Below are positions 7,493 through 11,456 of a stretch of DNA of 11,456 nt, piece after piece (the first letter of the stretch is position 1; each line of letters opens with the position of its first letter). Where the stretch lies: the NCBI GenBank assembly GCA_964403285.1, contig CAYOFG010000046.1, positions 1 through 11,456 of the forward strand, in the 5' to 3' direction. The notes below the pieces were generated by a model, which saw nothing but the letters and a program-made list of their open reading frames with translations, did not search any database and had not been told where the DNA came from. This DNA is from WVXT01 sp964403285. Lineage in GTDB: Bacteria; UBA6262; WVXT01. The position numbers were made by a program, and so were the translations under genes.

Positions 7493-8431
7493 ATGAAACG
7501 AATATTTCTATTTTTGATACTTATTATGTTTATGGATTCTGGATGCAAACCAACTTATCCGAAGATAAAAGTTTCTGATTCAATTATGAATCTATGCAGG
7601 GATGAGTATAATACCGAAGTAAGAGTTAAGAACGTGGGCAGGACCCTGGGAGTCTATATGCCGGTTGATAACTTATTGGATAGTTCCTTGCAGCCCTCAG
7701 AGGAATCATTCGAAAATTTGGGTAATGTCCTCCACGTTCTATCAAGAGTTGCCCTTTCTACAGATGCAGACTTAGAATTCATAACCTTAGTGGCAAGGGA
7801 TTCTAAGATTTCCGGTTTTGAATTAGTCCTTACCAGATATGTAGAGGACATCAAGAGATTTATGGTTGGGGATATTTCTCAAGGAGAATATATGAAGAGA
7901 ATGGACTGGGAAACGAGACTCGACCCTCTGGTTCTTCTTTCAGATTTAGCATCTAAGGACAAGAAAGAGCAACCCGAAAGCGAGGAATTCTCAATTGAAG
8001 AAGTTCATATGCAAGACTTCTTAGCCAAACAGATTTCCCGAAGGATAGAGGATAAATTTAAGGAGGACAAGCACTTAAAGGAAAACTTTAGCGTCGCGGA
8101 TGTAAATGGCGAGTTCATCCCCGGAGTTCCCAATTTGGGGAGAGGGATCTTAAAATTTACTTTAGATATAATTAAGAAAAAGGAAATGGACAGTCCAAAA
8201 CCAGAGCGGACCGGTTCTCCGCCCGCCGACGCCTTTTCCCTTGTCTGGAGAGGAGTCCGGAATTCTCTGGCGAACTTGAAGAGAAGAAGGCAAAAGAAAT
8301 TTAACGACGAGGATATCTTGCCCATTTCTCTGGAAACTGCAAGAAAGGTACTCCGAAGATACAATTTCAAAGATTTTGGAGAAATCGAGGTCCTGGATAC
8401 CAACACCGGAAAGACTTTAACTGCGGAGTAG
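7493..8431 (+). CDS. Probable lipoprotein of unknown function, 312 aa
   Basis: I do not recognise a named family. The N-terminus has one Lys-Arg pair, a hydrophobic core (IFLFLILIMFM) and then D-S-G-C with Cys18, which looks like a lipoprotein signal peptide. The residue at -3 is Asp instead of the usual Leu/Val/Ile, so the lipobox is imperfect. The mature part is soluble and charged: a mixed alpha/beta-looking region (about 25-150, with 'VKNVGRTLGVYMPVDNLL' and 'YVEDIKRFMVGDISQGEYM'), then an acidic linker (about 160-170), a Lys/Arg-rich helical part (about 215-285) and a short C-terminal segment. Similar lipoproteins may occur near RND genes in uncultured bacteria; that is recollection and was not tested. 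The ribosome site is weak (only AGCGAG upstream, within 12 bases of the repeat). The final Glu and stop (GAG TAG) come from repeat copy 3. A role as an accessory envelope protein of the pump is inference from position. Confidence 0.8.
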   Translation: MKRIFLFLILIMFMDSGCKPTYPKIKVSDSIMNLCRDEYNTEVRVKNVGRTLGVYMPVDNLLDSSLQPSEESFENLGNVLHVLSRVALSTDADLEFITLVARDSKISGFELVLTRYVEDIKRFMVGDISQGEYMKRMDWETRLDPLVLLSDLASKDKKEQPESEEFSIEEVHMQDFLAKQISRRIEDKFKEDKHLKENFSVADVNGEFIPGVPNLGRGILKFTLDIIKKKEMDSPKPERTGSPPADAFSLVWRGVRNSLANLKRRRQKKFNDEDILPISLETARKVLRRYNFKDFGEIEVLDTNTGKTLTAE

Positions 8432-8536
8432 CCCCGATGAATCGGGACGATTGATTAACGCTCCGATGTGCGGAGTAGCGAAACTTGTTTCGCGTTAACG
8501 CAGAGCAAGTAAACGCACCGCAAGCGGTGCTACTCC
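8425..8536. repeat. Modular hairpin repeat, copy 3: composite/nested (lipoprotein / permease 2 junction)
   Basis: A 112-base element with perfect 8-base terminal inverted repeats (GGAGTAGC at 8425-8432, GCTACTCC at 8529-8536). In order it holds: CCCGAT-GA-ATCGGG (8433-8446); a 5-base stem CTCCG/CGGAG (8461-8475); GCGAAAC-TT-GTTTCGC (8478-8493); palindrome CGTTAACG (8493-8500); an orphan half hairpin GCAGAGCAAG (8500-8509); and GCACCGC-AA-GCGGTGC (8515-8530). The string TGCGGAGTAGC occurs twice (8422-8432 and 8469-8479) and TTAACGC twice (8455-8461 and 8495-8501), so a second unit appears nested in or recombined into the first. The lipoprotein stop lies in the left end. Confidence 0.85.
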
Positions 8537-8546
8537 AGAGTCTTTT

Positions 8547-8550
8547 GGAG
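8547..8550 (+). promoter_or_regulatory. Ribosome binding site of permease 2
   Basis: GGAG followed by seven bases and ATG at 8558 gives good Shine-Dalgarno spacing. It supports this start, which also gives the expected RND N-terminus 'MGISEFAVKRPIAILMV'. The site lies 11 bases beyond the end of repeat copy 3. Confidence 0.75.
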
Positions 8551-8557
8551 AAAGGCA

Positions 8558-11456
8558 ATGGGAATCTCCGAATTTGCTGTAAAAAGACCAATAGCTATAT
8601 TGATGGTTTTCCTGGGGCTCATTATAATAGGCGGTATCTCATTAACCCGTCTATCGGTTGAGCTTATGCCAAACGCAAGCTACGGAATTGTGACCACCAA
8701 AATAGACGTGCGAGGCGGGATGCCACCGGAAGATATAGAATCTCTGGTCACAAGACCCGTGGAAGAGGCAGTGAGTTCTGTCAAACACTTGGAGCACATC
8801 ATATCCACTTCCAAGAAAGAATCATCAACCGTGATGCTCACTTTTGAACCAGGCACCAATATGAAGTTTGCTGCCTTAGAAGTCCGTGAAAAAATTGGAC
8901 AGATAAGGAATAAACTGCCTCAAGAGATTGAGAAGCCGGTAATTGAGCGCTACGAGGAATCGGATTTCCCGATTATGATTCTGGCTCTGACAGGAACCGG
9001 CTACACTCCGGAGATGCTCCGCAAAATTGCAGAAGAAAGAATAAAGGAACAGCTTAGCAGAATCAACGGTGTAGCAAATGTAGAAGTCCGAGGTGGCAGA
9101 GAGCGAAAGATTCTGGTGGAAATTGACCAGGCCCGCCTGCAAGCCTATAACCTGCCAATAAAGAAAGTCATAGGAATTCTAAATCTCAGCAATCTCAACC
9201 TCCTGACAGGAAGTATAGATAAGAGAAAATACAGGTATTTGGTCAGGACTATGGGAGAATTCAGGAATGTGGAAGAGATAAAGAAATTGGCAATTATGGT
9301 AACACCCATGGGTTCCATAATTCGCCTGGAAGATATCGCTGATGTAAAAGATTCCTACCTTGAACCCGAAGCCTACGCTCGATTGAACGCCCGTCCGGTA
9401 ACAGCACTATATATTCACAAAGAGTCGACAGCCAATACCGTGCGGGTAAGTGAATCAATTGGGAAAGAGTTGGAAGAGATTAAACCTGGCCTGCCCAGAG
9501 AAGTAAACATTGTTACTGTATCCGACCAGGCGGTATTCATAAAACAATCAATAAGAACGGTCTGGGGCTCTCTTCTCTTGGGCGCCTTCTTATCAGGAGC
9601 AATTCTGTTCCTTTTCCTTAAAGACATAAGACATATCTTTGTCATCGTTGCAGTAATCCCCATCTCTGTAATGGTCGCCTTCAGCTTAATGTACTTTCAG
9701 AAGATAACCCTGAATGTTATGACTCTCAGCGGACTTGCCCTGGGAATCGGCATGCTCGTTGATAATTCAATTGTGGTATTGGAGAACATTTTCAAGCATA
9801 AAACAAAACAGGTGAGGGAAAATGACCAATCAGTTCAAAAAGGAATTGAATCCCCAGAAGACCAGAAGCAGATGTGCATCAAAGCCACCCGGGAGGTTAT
9901 TCTACCGATAGTAGCAGGAACTATCACCACGCTGGTTGTCTTCCTGCCCATTGTGTTCATCAACAAGCAAGTACAGATACTCTATAGCGGATTAGCTTTA
10001 ACTGTAACATTCTCTCTGTTAGCTTCTCTATTTGTTGCCATAACTCTGGTTCCTCTTCTCTCTTCCAGAATTCCCCTTTACAGAAAAAGTAAAGAAGAAC
10101 TCAGGACCCAAGAGGACCTTCCGTCTCCCGAAAGCGAAAAGAGAAAATTTTCCTTGAATATTCAAAAGTTACATAATTTCTACGAGAAGGGTCTCGCCTT
10201 TATCCTGCAGAAGCGTTATATTGCTATTGTCGGTTTAATCTTTCTCTTTCTACTTTCGCTCATAATCTACAAAATTTTTTTACAGAAGGATTATATGGGC
10301 ACTACTGAACAGAGCGAATTCACCATCTTTGTAGAGCTTCCTTCAGGAGCTAAGCTTGAAATTTCCGACCAGGTGGTCGCCGAAGTAGAGAGCATGCTCA
10401 CCACCCTCCCTGAAATCAAAGCGGTAACCAAAACGGTTACAGCAAGAGTTGAAGGCTGGTCCTCAAAAGTCTATGTTACACTTGTGCCTCGCTCAGAAAG
10501 GGCGCGCACAGTCCAGGAAGTTATGGATACCTTGCGTCCCCGGGTAAAGCAGATAGGTGAAATCTACGATACTTTTATCTATTTCTCAGAGCCCCAATCC
10601 TCCAGCGAAGTCTTCCTTGACGTTTACGGTTACGACTACAATGTTCTGAGAGACTTAGCCATTTCCCTGGCAAAAAGTATGGGAACTGTCGCCGGGCTGG
10701 CAGATGTAAAGTTAAGATACAAGCCGGGAAGGCCGGAGATGAGATTTAATGTGGACAAACAGAGGTCTGCGTACTTTGGCTTAAGCGTCAGGGACATAGC
10801 GGAAATAACTCACGCCCAGATGAGAGGTCTCAGGGCTACCTATTTCCACGACAAAGCCCGTCAAGTAGAAACTATCGCCCGGCTCGACGAGAGACATAGA
10901 AGAGATTTAGAAGACCTGAGAAAACTGACTCTGGACACTCCTTCGGGAGCCCAGATTTATCTGGAACAGATAGCAGATTTCAATTTTGCCCTTTCGCCAA
11001 GTGAAATCTGGCGAAAAGATAAAAACCGTATGATTCAGGTCAGCGCCCACAGGGGAAGGCTAACCCTGGGAAGCGCTGTAGAGAGGATTAAAAAGAGTTT
11101 AGCCGACATAAAACCGCCCAAGGACTATTACTATGAGTTTTCAGGAGACTACCAGGAGATGGTCCAGAGCGAGAAAGAATTTAAGTTCGCTCTCTGGGTA
11201 ATGGTACTTTTAGTATTTATAGTGCTTGCCTCTTTATTTGAATCTTACTCTCAGCCACTTATCATTATGATGACCGTTCCCATGGGGGCCATCGGGGCCA
11301 TTTCAGCCCTATTCATAACCCATAAGCCGGTCACTATGGGTGTGTTCATTGGACTAATTATACTGGGTGGGATAGTAGTCAATAACGCAATTCTCTTAGT
11401 CGACCGCATAAATCATCTTAGAAGTAAGGAAGAAGGTTCTCTGCTTGGAATCAATT
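8558..11456 (+). CDS. RND-family efflux permease 2 (HAE1/AcrB-like), 3' partial
   Basis: A second inner-membrane proton-driven pump subunit. The frame is open from 8558 to the right edge, giving 966 residues. The end of TM10 and the last two helices, perhaps 60-110 residues, lie outside. TM1 follows the KRP motif near residue 10. The TM4 motif 'GMLVDNSIVVLENIF' has D402-N403, and TM10 has 'VVNNAILLVD' with N942-N943, the same substitutions as in permease 1. A long charged loop of about 45 residues follows TM6 (around 508-550). It lacks the three insertions of permease 1 and is clearly diverged throughout, so it is an older paralogue and not a recent duplicate. Together with permease 1 it could form a mixed trimer, as MdtB/MdtC do, or serve a separate pump whose adaptor lies downstream. 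Substrate unknown. Confidence 0.94.
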   Translation, partial: MGISEFAVKRPIAILMVFLGLIIIGGISLTRLSVELMPNASYGIVTTKIDVRGGMPPEDIESLVTRPVEEAVSSVKHLEHIISTSKKESSTVMLTFEPGTNMKFAALEVREKIGQIRNKLPQEIEKPVIERYEESDFPIMILALTGTGYTPEMLRKIAEERIKEQLSRINGVANVEVRGGRERKILVEIDQARLQAYNLPIKKVIGILNLSNLNLLTGSIDKRKYRYLVRTMGEFRNVEEIKKLAIMVTPMGSIIRLEDIADVKDSYLEPEAYARLNARPVTALYIHKESTANTVRVSESIGKELEEIKPGLPREVNIVTVSDQAVFIKQSIRTVWGSLLLGAFLSGAILFLFLKDIRHIFVIVAVIPISVMVAFSLMYFQKITLNVMTLSGLALGIGMLVDNSIVVLENIFKHKTKQVRENDQSVQKGIESPEDQKQMCIKATREVILPIVAGTITTLVVFLPIVFINKQVQILYSGLALTVTFSLLASLFVAITLVPLLSSRIPLYRKSKEELRTQEDLPSPESEKRKFSLNIQKLHNFYEKGLAFILQKRYIAIVGLIFLFLLSLIIYKIFLQKDYMGTTEQSEFTIFVELPSGAKLEISDQVVAEVESMLTTLPEIKAVTKTVTARVEGWSSKVYVTLVPRSERARTVQEVMDTLRPRVKQIGEIYDTFIYFSEPQSSSEVFLDVYGYDYNVLRDLAISLAKSMGTVAGLADVKLRYKPGRPEMRFNVDKQRSAYFGLSVRDIAEITHAQMRGLRATYFHDKARQVETIARLDERHRRDLEDLRKLTLDTPSGAQIYLEQIADFNFALSPSEIWRKDKNRMIQVSAHRGRLTLGSAVERIKKSLADIKPPKDYYYEFSGDYQEMVQSEKEFKFALWVMVLLVFIVLASLFESYSQPLIIMMTVPMGAIGAISALFITHKPVTMGVFIGLIILGGIVVNNAILLVDRINHLRSKEEGSLLGIN

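Noticed and set aside
8187..8222. Possible decayed palindrome in the lipoprotein gene (GGACAGTCC at about 8188-8196 and GCGGA/TCCGC at 8206-8222)
   Set aside because: Arms are only 4-5 bases and lack the A/T flanks of the GGGGACAGTCCCC repeat. It is within what chance would give in a coding sequence.
5713..8536. The three hairpin repeats as a CRISPR array
   Set aside because: They are spaced over 2.8 kb with genes between them, have different internal sequences and contain no regular spacers.

Overview
The window is one run of plus-strand genes from a diderm (Gram-negative-type) bacterium. It has an outer-membrane efflux channel, a periplasmic adaptor, two RND pump permeases, a membrane-anchored FtsH-type protease and a probable lipoprotein. 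Base composition looks mid-range, and nothing suggests a phage or plasmid. The gene style, the lipoprotein and the abundant small palindromic repeats resemble uncultured environmental lineages such as Omnitrophota, but that placement is a guess from memory of similar sequences and was not tested.

Layout: a TolC-family outer membrane protein, cut by the left edge (2-1306), overlaps by 4 bases a HlyD/AcrA-type adaptor (1303-2469). Two bases later comes the first RND permease (2472-5720). These three are tightly packed and form a complete tripartite efflux pump. A 79-base gap leads to a short FtsH-like AAA+ zinc metalloprotease (5800-7437). A 55-base gap follows, then a probable lipoprotein of unknown function (7493-8431). 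After 126 bases a second RND permease starts (8558) and runs off the right edge, with 966 residues visible. No gap exceeds 300 bases, and no RNA gene, CRISPR array, insertion sequence or minus-strand gene was found.

The three looser junctions are largely filled by one family of small modular repeats. They are bounded by GTAGC/GCTAC inverted ends and built from short perfect hairpins. In all three cases the repeat supplies the stop codon of the gene upstream. A different palindromic repeat (GGGGACAGTCCCC type) sits in frame inside the first RND gene and is translated as part of a cytoplasmic loop.

How the genes may work together: the channel, adaptor and permease 1 should export an unknown substrate using the proton gradient. 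Permease 2 is a diverged paralogue and may form a mixed trimer or a second pump sharing the same channel. The FtsH-like protease and the lipoprotein between the permeases are not standard efflux partners. A quality-control or accessory role in the envelope is inference from position only.
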